Below, in pieces: positions 36,201 to 43,961 of a DNA stretch of 64,000 nucleotides. Numbering within the stretch: the first letter of the stretch is position 1; the number at the start of each line of letters is the position of its first letter. The translations under genes were made by a program, and so were the position numbers. This stretch comes from Acinetobacter larvae (GTDB taxonomy: Bacteria; Pseudomonadota; Gammaproteobacteria; Pseudomonadales; Moraxellaceae): NCBI RefSeq assembly GCF_001704115.1, contig NZ_CP016895.1, forward strand, positions 1 through 64,000, written 5' to 3'. The notes under the pieces were generated by a model. It saw only the letters and a list, made by a program, of their open reading frames with translations, ran no database searches and had not been told where the DNA came from.

Positions 36201-36613
36201 TGTGTGTTATCTGCAACGAGATCTTGAATTTTGTATTTAAATTGATTGAGCCAACTTTCTGCTTGCATATATTGTAGATCAACTTCAGCATGGCTGGGAC
36301 TCGATAGAAGCGATGAACTGGATTGTTTTTGGTTTAAGTAATACTCATAAAAAAGACGTGCTAATGCAGCGGCATGTTTGCAATGAATTCCAACGGGGCA
36401 GCTACAATCTGTGTCAACTAAACGATCTAAAACACTATGGTAAAAAATTGTCGTGTCATAATAATCTGTGCCCTCAATTTGTGCGTAGACAAATGTTATA
36501 TCATTTTCAGTCATAATATCGAGCGTAGACAAGTCGATTTGCTCTACATAACTGGCACTACGCTGAATGGTCGCTTTATTGAAACATGATAAAAAATTAT
36601 TTAAATTACGCAT
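33257..36613 (-). CDS. SWIM-domain SNF2/Swi2-family DNA helicase
   Basis: The 1,118-residue protein is a double-stranded DNA translocase of the RapA/SNF2 type. A zinc-binding SWIM motif lies at residues 70-80 ([11 protein letters not shown]). Helicase motifs are in the C-terminal half: [11 protein letters not shown] (motif I), DEAQNIKN (II), LTGTPMEN (III), and the helicase-C motifs [13 protein letters not shown] and [21 protein letters not shown]. Proteins of this type act in DNA repair or chromatin remodelling; the target here is unknown. [10 protein letters not shown] at 36613 is favoured over a TTG start 84 bases earlier. Confidence 0.85.
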   Translation of the reverse strand: [1118 protein letters not shown]

Positions 36614-36750
36614 AGCTTGCTGGTTGAAATAAAGAACAGCGAAATTATAAGACGAATTGGATATGAGAAGCGAATAGAATATTGTTTCGAAAGACAATAG
36701 GCTGGATAGACTGAATATAACATCAGTGAGATAGAGCTTAATTTGCTTTC

Positions 36751-36792
36751 AATCGGCAATGTTCGCATCTTCGATCTTCGCTATTGCCGATT
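36751..36792. terminator. Hairpin between the restriction gene and helicase gene
   Basis: AATCGGCAAT (36751-36760) and ATTGCCGATT (36783-36792) form a 10-base stem with a 22-base loop. It lies 45-86 bases downstream of the restriction gene on the minus strand and may stop that transcript, though no minus-strand T run follows. Confidence 0.35.
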
Positions 36793-36836
36793 TTGCAATC
36801 TAATGCTTTGCTTTAATACGAGGTGAGGTCCTGACT

Positions 36837-37664
36837 TTACTTAACTTTTCTAGGGATAATAAGATTAAAATTATCGCTTAGATTATTTAAAATTCTATTA
36901 TGATTTAAGCTGTTAAATTCAACTGTTTGAAAACTTCCCAAGGTCTTTAAATCACTTACATGGGTCACTTCTAGCGGTTCTGCGAATGCTTTAAAAGGAA
37001 CAAATTGGGTATATACACATTTTTTTCGATTACTATCTTCTGTCATTGGGTTAATCGGTCGATATGCTATTTTGAAATTATGACTCAGTTCAAAAATAGT
37101 GGAAGTATTAATGGGTTTTAGAATCTGAAATAACTGTTCAATTGAGCTGGGTAAGTTTGAGGTACTATAGAGGCAGTTTGCTGTCTCGTTGCCTGTGCCA
37201 ATTCCAGCAACTATCTTAATCATATCATTGGGGTTAAATACGTCTAGGAAATCGCGAGAAGTATTGCCAGACCTTTTACCAAAGCAAATACTCACCCCAA
37301 CAAATAAAGAGGCGTTTGAATGGTTTATCCAAGCATTTGCCCATTTTGTACAATCTTGCGTGAGTTTTTCGAAACTATCTAAACCGAATTCATTGACCAA
37401 ACGCTTGTGAGAATACCAATTACCAAAATAGTCTGCACTACTCATTTTGGCGGAAATTTTTAAAAGTTTATGATTATCAAAATGAACAATAATATCGGTT
37501 TTATAACCAGAGCTTCCAACTCTTTCTGCTTTTACGATTTTATTTGAACTAGAAATACCGAGGTCTCTAACCCATAGTGGAAGATGTTCTGGTAAGGGTT
37601 GTTGGGAAAAATTTGCAATAATATTTTTTAGCTGACATTCAAAATTATCAGTATAAGCTGACAT
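36837..37664 (-). CDS. Putative type II restriction endonuclease
   Basis: This 275-residue protein has no closely recognised family by eye, but its place directly downstream of a cytosine methyltransferase gene on the same strand argues for the partner endonuclease. A PD-(D/E)XK-like core may be present around residues 52-74: GYKTDIIVHFD, then a strand ending ISAK, with Ser replacing the usual Glu/Asp of the EXK triad. The chosen ATG (MSAYTDNFE) has AAAGAGAAA just upstream; an ATG six codons earlier is possible. The gene is AT-rich compared with its neighbours, suggesting acquisition. Confidence 0.6.
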   Translation of the reverse strand: MSAYTDNFECQLKNIIANFSQQPLPEHLPLWVRDLGISSSNKIVKAERVGSSGYKTDIIVHFDNHKLLKISAKMSSADYFGNWYSHKRLVNEFGLDSFEKLTQDCTKWANAWINHSNASLFVGVSICFGKRSGNTSRDFLDVFNPNDMIKIVAGIGTGNETANCLYSTSNLPSSIEQLFQILKPINTSTIFELSHNFKIAYRPINPMTEDSNRKKCVYTQFVPFKAFAEPLEVTHVSDLKTLGSFQTVEFNSLNHNRILNNLSDNFNLIIPRKVK

Positions 37665-37745
37665 ATGCTTTCTCTTTATCATTGTAGAAAAAGCATATAA
37701 TCAATAAAAAGCAAACAAAAGGGAAGTTTTTTTAATCTACGGATA

Positions 37746-38741
37746 TCATTTTTGCTTCGGCTCAAGACATAATGCCTCGCGAATACTCGTTGCTAAAATC
37801 CTAGCAAAATCGACATTTACAGCATTGCCAATCATTTTGTAGCCATGATTTAAGTCAGAATATTTAAAAATAAAGTGATCAGGAAAACTCTGAATTCTTG
37901 CACATTCTCGAACACTTAAGCGTCGATATTCACTGTTTGGAGCAAACATAAACTGATCTTGCGCGAGTTTAATCATTTTCGGTGCGCTGGGATGAATTGG
38001 GGCATGTCTGCCACCTGCTTGAATGGTAAAGGAAGGTTCATCCCAAGCACGGACTCTATTTCTAGACATATAAATGGAAGAAAAACCACCAGTCATATAT
38101 TCATGGTTTTGAATTGTTGCATCTGGATTGGGTTTTGATTTATTGAGTGCAGGAACAGCAGATTCTGCTAAATCACGAATAATATCATTTAAACACTTTG
38201 ATTCTTGTTGTGGTTCAGGGAATGAATAATCAATTTTTAGGTCAGATCTAAAACCAATAAAAATAACGCGTTTACGATCTTGAGCAATACCAAAATCTGC
38301 CGCATTGAGTAATTTAAAATAAAGATCATAACCTGCTTCAAGAAAGGTATTCTTGATATTTTCTAGCGCATCTTTATGTCGGGCTGCGAGCATTCCACTG
38401 ACATTTTCAGCTAAAAAAAATGCCGGTTTTTTGGCTTTTAATATACGAATAAAGTCAAAAAATAGCTGCCCTCTTTTATCTTCTATACCTCGTTTAGAAC
38501 CTGCTTCACTCCAACTCTGGCAAGGTGGACCACCAATAATACCATCACAATCGGGAACTTCAGTTTCATCCACTAAGGTAATGCTGCGCTTATCTAAAGA
38601 GGTTTCAGGATGGTTAAATTCATAGGTAGACCAAATGTCCTTATCGAATTCATTGGCAAAAATGATGTCAAATCCTGCTTGTTTAAAGCCGAGATCTAAA
38701 CCACCAGCACCAGAAAAGAAAGATGCGATTTTAAGAGACAT
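37746..38741 (-). CDS. DNA cytosine-5 methyltransferase, HaeII/NgoBI-like
   Basis: The 331-residue C5 methyltransferase protects DNA from its cognate endonuclease. Motifs in order: I FFSGAGGLDLGF (9-19), IV GGPPCQSWS with catalytic Cys74, VI AENVSG, VIII QDRKRVIFIGF, IX RRLSVRECARIQSFPD and X GYKMIGNAVNV, where the usual P-P is N-V. From memory the whole protein resembles M.HaeII (target RGCGCY), for example in GGPPCQSWSEAG and the MSRNRVR region; specificity therefore needs testing. MSLKIASF at 38741 is the natural family start. It is upstream of the endonuclease gene by 81 bases. Confidence 0.88.
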   Translation of the reverse strand: MSLKIASFFSGAGGLDLGFKQAGFDIIFANEFDKDIWSTYEFNHPETSLDKRSITLVDETEVPDCDGIIGGPPCQSWSEAGSKRGIEDKRGQLFFDFIRILKAKKPAFFLAENVSGMLAARHKDALENIKNTFLEAGYDLYFKLLNAADFGIAQDRKRVIFIGFRSDLKIDYSFPEPQQESKCLNDIIRDLAESAVPALNKSKPNPDATIQNHEYMTGGFSSIYMSRNRVRAWDEPSFTIQAGGRHAPIHPSAPKMIKLAQDQFMFAPNSEYRRLSVRECARIQSFPDHFIFKYSDLNHGYKMIGNAVNVDFARILATSIREALCLEPKQK

Positions 38742-38751
38742 ATAGAAAAAC

Positions 38752-38792
38752 ACGCTTGAAAATTTAAGCGTAATTTTTACATTTTTACGCTC
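38752..38792. promoter_or_regulatory. Operator-like repeats upstream of the methyltransferase
   Basis: ACGCTTGAAAATTTAAGCGT (38752-38771) is an inverted repeat with 6-base arms, and a third half-site ACGCTC follows at 38787-38792. It sits 11 bases before the methyltransferase start, where autoregulatory binding would block expression. No separate controller (C) gene is present. Confidence 0.4.
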
Positions 38793-38938
38793 AAAAGGCC
38801 AGCTTTTTTTTAAAAAACACGTCTTATACTGTCGTTCAAAAATAAAGATGTTAAATAACAAGTGGCTGTAAACTAAAAACGCAATTTCATCAAATATAAG
38901 TTAAACTCTTTTTATTTATCATAACCTTAATTAGAAAT

Positions 38939-40057
38939 ATGCGACAACAACAGCGCAGCTGGCATGACAGCTTACAGACGATGGTCTACGTGTTACTTTT
39001 TATTATTCTATTAGGATGGTTAATCAAAGTTGGACAGAACTTTTTATTGCCGATTTTGATGGCTGTCATCAGCATGTATATTATCGTCACTTTAACTGAT
39101 TTTTTAGGTCGTTTTATTTTCCTAAAACATAGCAGTGAAGCAATACGACGTTTATTGGTTTTCGTTGCGTTTATGGCAACCGTTTTTGGATTAAGTCAGA
39201 TTATCTATATTACAGGGCAACAAATTGTAGCCTCACTGCCAATTTATCAAAATAATTTAGAAAAAATTGTGATTGATATGAGTGTGCAATTGGGCTTGAG
39301 TCAAGATCCTGATTGGCAGTTATTACGTGCAATGACCATCGATAAAATTGATATTCATCCATTTATCAGTGCCAGTATTAGTGCTTTGAGTACTTTAACC
39401 GGGATGGTGGTGTTGGTGGTGGTCTATGCCTTATTTTTAATTAGTGAACGCGGTCGTTTTGCCACGCGTTTTGCGATGGCTTTTTCAGGGCAAGGTGCAG
39501 ATCAAACCAGAACATTATTACTCAATATCAACCGTAAAATCGGTGATTATTTGGCTATTAAATCGCTGATCAACGTTATTTTGGCTGTGATCTGTTGGTT
39601 GATCTTATGGTTATGTGGCGTTGAACATGCTTTATTTTGGGCATTAATTATTGGTTTACTCAATTATATTCCTTATATCGGTTCATTATTAGGCGTCATC
39701 TTCCCAGTGATATTAACCTTAGCGCAATTTGGTTCAATGCAAATGACTTTATTGGTGGCAGTATTATTGACCGTTGCACAAATGTATGTCGGGAATGTAC
39801 TGGAACCTAAAATGATTGGTAAACAAATTAATTTATCACCCTTTGTCGTTTTGGTATCACTGTCTTTATGGGCATCATTATGGGGTGTTGCTGGTGCTAT
39901 TTTGGCTGTACCCTTAACTTCTATTTTTGTGATTATTTTAGGGGCGTTTCCTTCTACCCGTGCATTTGCATTACTGATGGTCGATGATCCTGTCGCCTAT
40001 CAACTAGAGATGAAAAATATGGCAGCGCAAACTGAGGCCAAGCAAATCGCAGAATAA
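38939..40057 (+). CDS. AI-2E family (PerM/YdiK-like) membrane permease
   Basis: This 372-residue integral membrane protein has about seven to eight helices, with the typical arrangement of two N-terminal pairs, a large periplasmic segment (about 95-135) and a C-terminal bundle. The family signatures NYIPYIGSLLGVIFP and GNVLEPKMIGKQINLSPF are clear. Members export AI-2 (TqsA) or act as sodium/proton antiporters; the substrate here cannot be named. It is divergent from the restriction-modification pair. GCAGAATAAA, repeated 13 bases apart, spans its stop codon. Confidence 0.85.
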   Translation: MRQQQRSWHDSLQTMVYVLLFIILLGWLIKVGQNFLLPILMAVISMYIIVTLTDFLGRFIFLKHSSEAIRRLLVFVAFMATVFGLSQIIYITGQQIVASLPIYQNNLEKIVIDMSVQLGLSQDPDWQLLRAMTIDKIDIHPFISASISALSTLTGMVVLVVVYALFLISERGRFATRFAMAFSGQGADQTRTLLLNINRKIGDYLAIKSLINVILAVICWLILWLCGVEHALFWALIIGLLNYIPYIGSLLGVIFPVILTLAQFGSMQMTLLVAVLLTVAQMYVGNVLEPKMIGKQINLSPFVVLVSLSLWASLWGVAGAILAVPLTSIFVIILGAFPSTRAFALLMVDDPVAYQLEMKNMAAQTEAKQIAE

Positions 40058-40147
40058 ATCTGCAGAATAAAGCATTACAGTAGTATCATCTTGCTAAGAT
40101 TGATCTTTTGAATAGGCATGATGAAAAGATCAAGCATGAGTGCACTG

Positions 40148-40843
40148 TTAAAAAGCCCCATTGATACCGAGATAAGGTCCTTGAAAACGAAGCTTTAAAT
40201 CTTGAATTTGTGGATGATCATAGTTGATATTTAACCAACGATAGCCAAAATTAAGCCCAGCTTCGAGCCAGCCTAATTTTTGAAATTGGTATTGAACTTC
40301 TGCTTGAATATCATTCAACTTAAGTGTTTTGTATTGGCTATAAATAATCTCGGTATGCAATGAAAGCCCGCTATTGGGTATTTGGGCGGAAATTTTGCTA
40401 TAAGCGATGGGCTTATGTTGCTGTTGTGTTTGAGCGATATGATGATCAAAAAACTGCGCATTGGCTTCGGCATCTATTTGACTGATTCCAGCGCCAAGAT
40501 TGAAACGGAGTAAGCGATCAAAGATCGGGTAGTACAAAATATAATTATAATAGTCAAAAGAAAAATCTTGTTTGAGCGGAGGGTGATTGAGTTGGTTACT
40601 CAAGGATGTCGATTTAACTTTAGCTTGCGGTAAGAAAGGTAGTTGATGCTGGAGATCGATAGACCATTGTAGTGCAGCTTCATGCGGATAGCTTAGACTG
40701 AGGGGGCTGAGTATTTGGGCTTGGGTGGTGGTGTGGTATTGCCAGTATTGTGCTTGACCTTGTAAATTGATGCTACTCGCATATAAATTGCTGCTGAGAC
40801 CAAGCCAAAGTGGGCTGAGTAAGAGATAGAAACGCATCATCAT
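40148..40843 (-). CDS. Outer-membrane beta-barrel protein (TIGR04219-like)
   Basis: This is a 231-residue exported protein with a signal peptide ending about NLYAS and then alternating short beta strands rich in aromatic residues. The C terminus LRFQGPYLGINGAF ends in Phe, as outer-membrane barrel proteins do. The pattern matches TIGR04219-type barrels of unknown role. AAGGG places the start at the first of three consecutive ATG codons, 40843; the next two are also possible. Confidence 0.65.
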   Translation of the reverse strand: MMMRFYLLLSPLWLGLSSNLYASSINLQGQAQYWQYHTTTQAQILSPLSLSYPHEAALQWSIDLQHQLPFLPQAKVKSTSLSNQLNHPPLKQDFSFDYYNYILYYPIFDRLLRFNLGAGISQIDAEANAQFFDHHIAQTQQQHKPIAYSKISAQIPNSGLSLHTEIIYSQYKTLKLNDIQAEVQYQFQKLGWLEAGLNFGYRWLNINYDHPQIQDLKLRFQGPYLGINGAF

Positions 40844-40855
40844 AAATCCCTTCAA

Positions 40856-41167
40856 TGATAAATTTATAGCGATTGTTGACCCTAGGTCCTAGAATGTTGA
40901 TTCTGCAATAGCGCAGACATAGACGAGATAGCGGGAGATGCTGCGAATAAAAGCGAGTAAATCGTCTATGATTTAGCCATTCTACGGCAGCCTTTCATCA
41001 GATGAAATGTCACTCATCGGTTTAAGCATGATCATGATATAAGTCCGTTGTAATGCTATGGCTATCAATGAATATCGATAGATTCAAGCGACTTTCAGGG
41101 CTTGTACTGTCTAGATGCTTAACGTAAAGTTCAAATAAGACACCGATTTAAGAATGTTATAAGCGTT
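40856..41167. other. Intergenic region, no gene seen
   Basis: This 312-base divergent gap should hold the promoters of the barrel-protein gene and the DUF1287 gene. The only small symmetric elements seen are CTAGGTCCTAG (40882-40892) and TTTCATCAGATGAAA near 40996. No convincing promoter or RNA gene was recognised. Confidence 0.4.
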
Positions 41168-41743
41168 ATGAAAACAATAAACTTGATGATATTGGCGACA
41201 GCCTTGGGCTGTTATACCGTGCCAGCATGGGCTTTTGATGCACAGCGCTTGGTCACAGATGCACGGGGTCAAATTGGTCAAACCTTGTATTATGACCCCG
41301 CTTATAGCAAATTGAGCTACCCAATGGGCGATGTCGATTTGATCAAAGGCGTTTGTACGGATGTGCTGATTCGGGCGCTTCGAGCGCAAGGGATCGATTT
41401 ACAGCAAAATATTCATGAAGATATGCGAAAAAACTTTCGTATCTATCCACAAAAATGGGGCTTAAAAGGTCCTGATCGCAACATTGACCATCGTCGTGTA
41501 CCAAATATTATGACGTATTTGCAGCGCCAGTCTTATGCAGTGCATGATCAACATTATTTGCCTGGTGATATTGTGACTTGGGATTTAGGCAAGGGCTTGA
41601 CCCATATTGGTATTATTTCCGATAAAACATCAGCACAGGGCACGGCTTTGGTGATTCACAATATTGGCGCCGGCACGCAAGAAAATGATATTTTGCACAG
41701 ATTTAAGATGATTGGGCATTATCGCTTGCCGAGTTTAAGTTAA
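41168..41743 (+). CDS. DUF1287 (YijF-like) exported protein
   Basis: The 191-residue protein has a signal peptide (MKTINLMILATALGCYTVPAWA) followed by a DUF1287 domain. This family shares an NlpC/P60-like layout: Cys63 in KGVCTDV, a His in LTHIGIIS, and a second His in VIHNIGAG could form the active site. A periplasmic peptidase or amidase role is plausible but unproven. It is a single gene. Confidence 0.8.
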   Translation: MKTINLMILATALGCYTVPAWAFDAQRLVTDARGQIGQTLYYDPAYSKLSYPMGDVDLIKGVCTDVLIRALRAQGIDLQQNIHEDMRKNFRIYPQKWGLKGPDRNIDHRRVPNIMTYLQRQSYAVHDQHYLPGDIVTWDLGKGLTHIGIISDKTSAQGTALVIHNIGAGTQENDILHRFKMIGHYRLPSLS

Positions 41744-42134
41744 ATTAAATCAAAGCGCTGCCTCCTCAAAAAACATCAGTAATCAGTTTTTCGCTGGCAT
41801 TGTCATGCTGTTGTATCTTCTGTGAATCAGCAGTTTTTCTGGACGAAGAAAGCACTTCGTTGTTATTCATATAACATTTATTTTGAAAAAACATTAAACT
41901 CTGTCCTGAGCATTACAATCCTGCCGTTATTTGGTATTCACCAAATGGCGTTATTTACTCATGTATATTGTTATTGTGCTTCAGACTTTGTGGGCAGAAC
42001 CATTGGCTTGGACGCAACACGATGATTTCTAGAGTATAAGGATTTATTCAAACAACAATTGGTTAATTTTTTTGCTTGCATTAGCACAATGACAACAAGC
42101 AGCATAAACGACAAGCCTTAAGGCTAGGTGTTCT
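41744..42134. other. Intergenic region upstream of the NSS transporter
   Basis: No supported gene is present in these 391 bases; a 67-codon reading frame here has a non-ATG start and no ribosome-binding site. The palindrome AGCCTTAAGGCT (42114-42125) lies over the ribosome-binding region of the transporter and could fold in the mRNA. ATTTGGTATTCACCAAAT near 41930 is another small hairpin. Confidence 0.4.
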
Positions 42135-43613
42135 ATGACAGATAAACGTGAAAATTGGTCTGCGCGATCGGGCTTCATTATTGCAGCCATTGGGTCAGCA
42201 GTAGGTTTAGGTAATATTTGGCGTTTCCCTTATATTGCTTATGAAAATGGTGGTGGTGCATTTTTAATACCGTACCTCATCGCATTACTGACAGCAGGTT
42301 TGCCGTTATTATTTTTAGACTATGCTGTTGGGCACCGTAGTCATGGCGCACCACCCAAAGCCTATAAAAATCTGTGGAAACCAGCAGAGACATTGGGGTG
42401 GTGGCATGTCAGTGTTTGTCTGATTATTGGTTTATATTATGCTGGCGTACTCACCTGGGCAGGGAGTTATATCTTTTTCTCGATTGGACAAGTCTGGGGC
42501 AATGATCCACAACATTTCTTTTTTAATGACTATTTGCAAACTTCAGAATCTAGTCATTTTGAATTGGATTTTGTAAGCCATTTATTCTGGCCTATTTTAG
42601 CCATTTGGTTGGCGGTTATGGTTATTTTATATGGTGGCGTGAAAAAAGGGGTTGAATTATCCAACCGTATTTTTATGCCGTTATTGGTGGTGTTATTCAC
42701 GATTTTAGTTATTCAAGCCGTGCGCTTACCGGGTGCAGTGGATGGTTTAAATGCCTTCTTCACCCCAAACTGGGAAGCCATGAAAGACTATAAGGTTTGG
42801 TTAGCGGCCTATGGTCATATCTTCTTTAGTTTATCGGTCGGTTTCGGGATTATGGTGACGTATTCATCTTATTTAAAACCGAAAACTGATTTAACCGGTT
42901 CTGGGATGATTGTTGGTTTTGCCAATTCATCATTTGAGCTTTTGGCCGGGATCGGGGTTTTTGCAGCACTTGGTTTTATGTCACATGCTGCGGGTAAACC
43001 GATTGATGAAGTGGTCAGTGGGGGGATTGCTTTAGCCTTTATTGCCTTCCCGAAATTGATTTCAAGTTTAGGCGCTGGCGCAGATCTATTTGGTTTATTG
43101 TTCTTTACCTCGTTATTTGTGGCGGGTATTACATCAATGGTCAGTATCCTAGAAGTGCCCATTGCAGCTTTACAAGATAAACTCAAATGGGGGCGGCGTA
43201 AGGCGGTAACCATCGTTGCTGGCGGTTCAGCAATTATTTCGATTACTTTCTTTTCTAGCACCAGCGCGATTAAACTGGTCGATATCATTGATCACTTTAT
43301 TAATAATATTGGTATTGTTTCAAGTGCATTGGTTTCGATTATTATGGTGTCTTGGTTTAGACGTAGTCTGATGCGTGAGTTAGAAATACATATAAACCAT
43401 ATCTCTACCATTAAGTTAGGTCGTATTTGGGAACTTACCCTAACCATCGTAACCCCAACCATTTTAATCACGACTTTATTCTTGACCTTAAATTCGATTT
43501 TCCATGAAGGTTATGGTGGTTATACCCAGAGCATGTTATATATCTTTGGTTGGGGCTGTATCGTATTTTGTGCTTTAGGGGCGTTATTGTTCTCACGTCT
43601 CAAAGACCGCTAA
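42135..43613 (+). CDS. Sodium-dependent transporter, NSS/SNF family (MetP-like)
   Basis: This 492-residue transporter has about 12 membrane helices. The N-terminal NSS signature WSARSGFIIAAIGSAVGLGNIWRFPY is clear; the asymmetric helix breaks GSAVGLGN and the sodium-site region of helix 8 (TSLFVAGITSMVS) are intact. The following 37-residue MetS-like gene makes a methionine/alanine importer the best substrate guess, as in the Corynebacterium MetPS system. The gene ends with TAAGGAGAA, which also serves as the ribosome-binding site for the small subunit. Confidence 0.85.
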   Translation: MTDKRENWSARSGFIIAAIGSAVGLGNIWRFPYIAYENGGGAFLIPYLIALLTAGLPLLFLDYAVGHRSHGAPPKAYKNLWKPAETLGWWHVSVCLIIGLYYAGVLTWAGSYIFFSIGQVWGNDPQHFFFNDYLQTSESSHFELDFVSHLFWPILAIWLAVMVILYGGVKKGVELSNRIFMPLLVVLFTILVIQAVRLPGAVDGLNAFFTPNWEAMKDYKVWLAAYGHIFFSLSVGFGIMVTYSSYLKPKTDLTGSGMIVGFANSSFELLAGIGVFAALGFMSHAAGKPIDEVVSGGIALAFIAFPKLISSLGAGADLFGLLFFTSLFVAGITSMVSILEVPIAALQDKLKWGRRKAVTIVAGGSAIISITFFSSTSAIKLVDIIDHFINNIGIVSSALVSIIMVSWFRRSLMRELEIHINHISTIKLGRIWELTLTIVTPTILITTLFLTLNSIFHEGYGGYTQSMLYIFGWGCIVFCALGALLFSRLKDR

Positions 43614-43625
43614 GGAGAAGCTTAC

Positions 43626-43739
43626 ATGACTTTTGAAGCAATTATTATGTTTATCATCTCCGCAGTGTTTTTATGGGGCGGTTTGATTTTAGCCACCATT
43701 CATTTAATTCGACATCCAGAACCTGCTGATGATGAATAA
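43626..43739 (+). CDS. MetS-type small subunit of NSS transporter
   Basis: A 37-residue single-helix protein: MTFEAIIMFIISAVFLWG begins a membrane segment (about residues 5-24), followed by a His/Arg-rich and acidic tail HLIRHPEPADDE. This matches the MetS family of small NSS-transporter subunits. The ATG is 12 bases after the transporter stop, with an AAGGAG site overlapping that stop, so translation is coupled. The gene is short enough to be missed by automatic calling. Confidence 0.85.
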   Translation: MTFEAIIMFIISAVFLWGGLILATIHLIRHPEPADDE

Positions 43740-43793
43740 TCACAGCGTAGGGTTGTAAGACGATACACACTGCTTTTCAGCAAAAAGATAAGC

Positions 43794-43822
43794 AAAAAGT
43801 GGCACATGATGTGCCACTTTTT
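43794..43822. terminator. Bidirectional terminator between metPS-like genes and rsmB
   Basis: AAAAAGTGGCACAT (43794-43807) pairs with ATGTGCCACTTTTT (43809-43822). The A and T tracts allow termination in both directions, for the transporter genes on the plus strand and fmt-rsmB on the minus strand. Confidence 0.8.
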
Positions 43823-43961
43823 ATTCAAATTATCTAGTCTCTATTGCCACTGTTTCGCTCGTCCTGAAATAAGAGGGTATTATTTTAAGAACAGTCTAGA
43901 CGACAGCTATAGGCGATCTATTTTGAGCCATGCTTTTTAGACCAAGCGTGCAATGGGCACA

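Noticed and set aside
36614..36697. 28-residue N-terminal extension of the SNF2 helicase
   Set aside because: It needs a TTG start and gives a hydrophobic stretch not expected before a SWIM domain; the ATG at 36613 fits better.
41822..42025. 67-codon reading frame before the NSS transporter
   Set aside because: It starts with a non-ATG codon, has no ribosome-binding site and no family resemblance.
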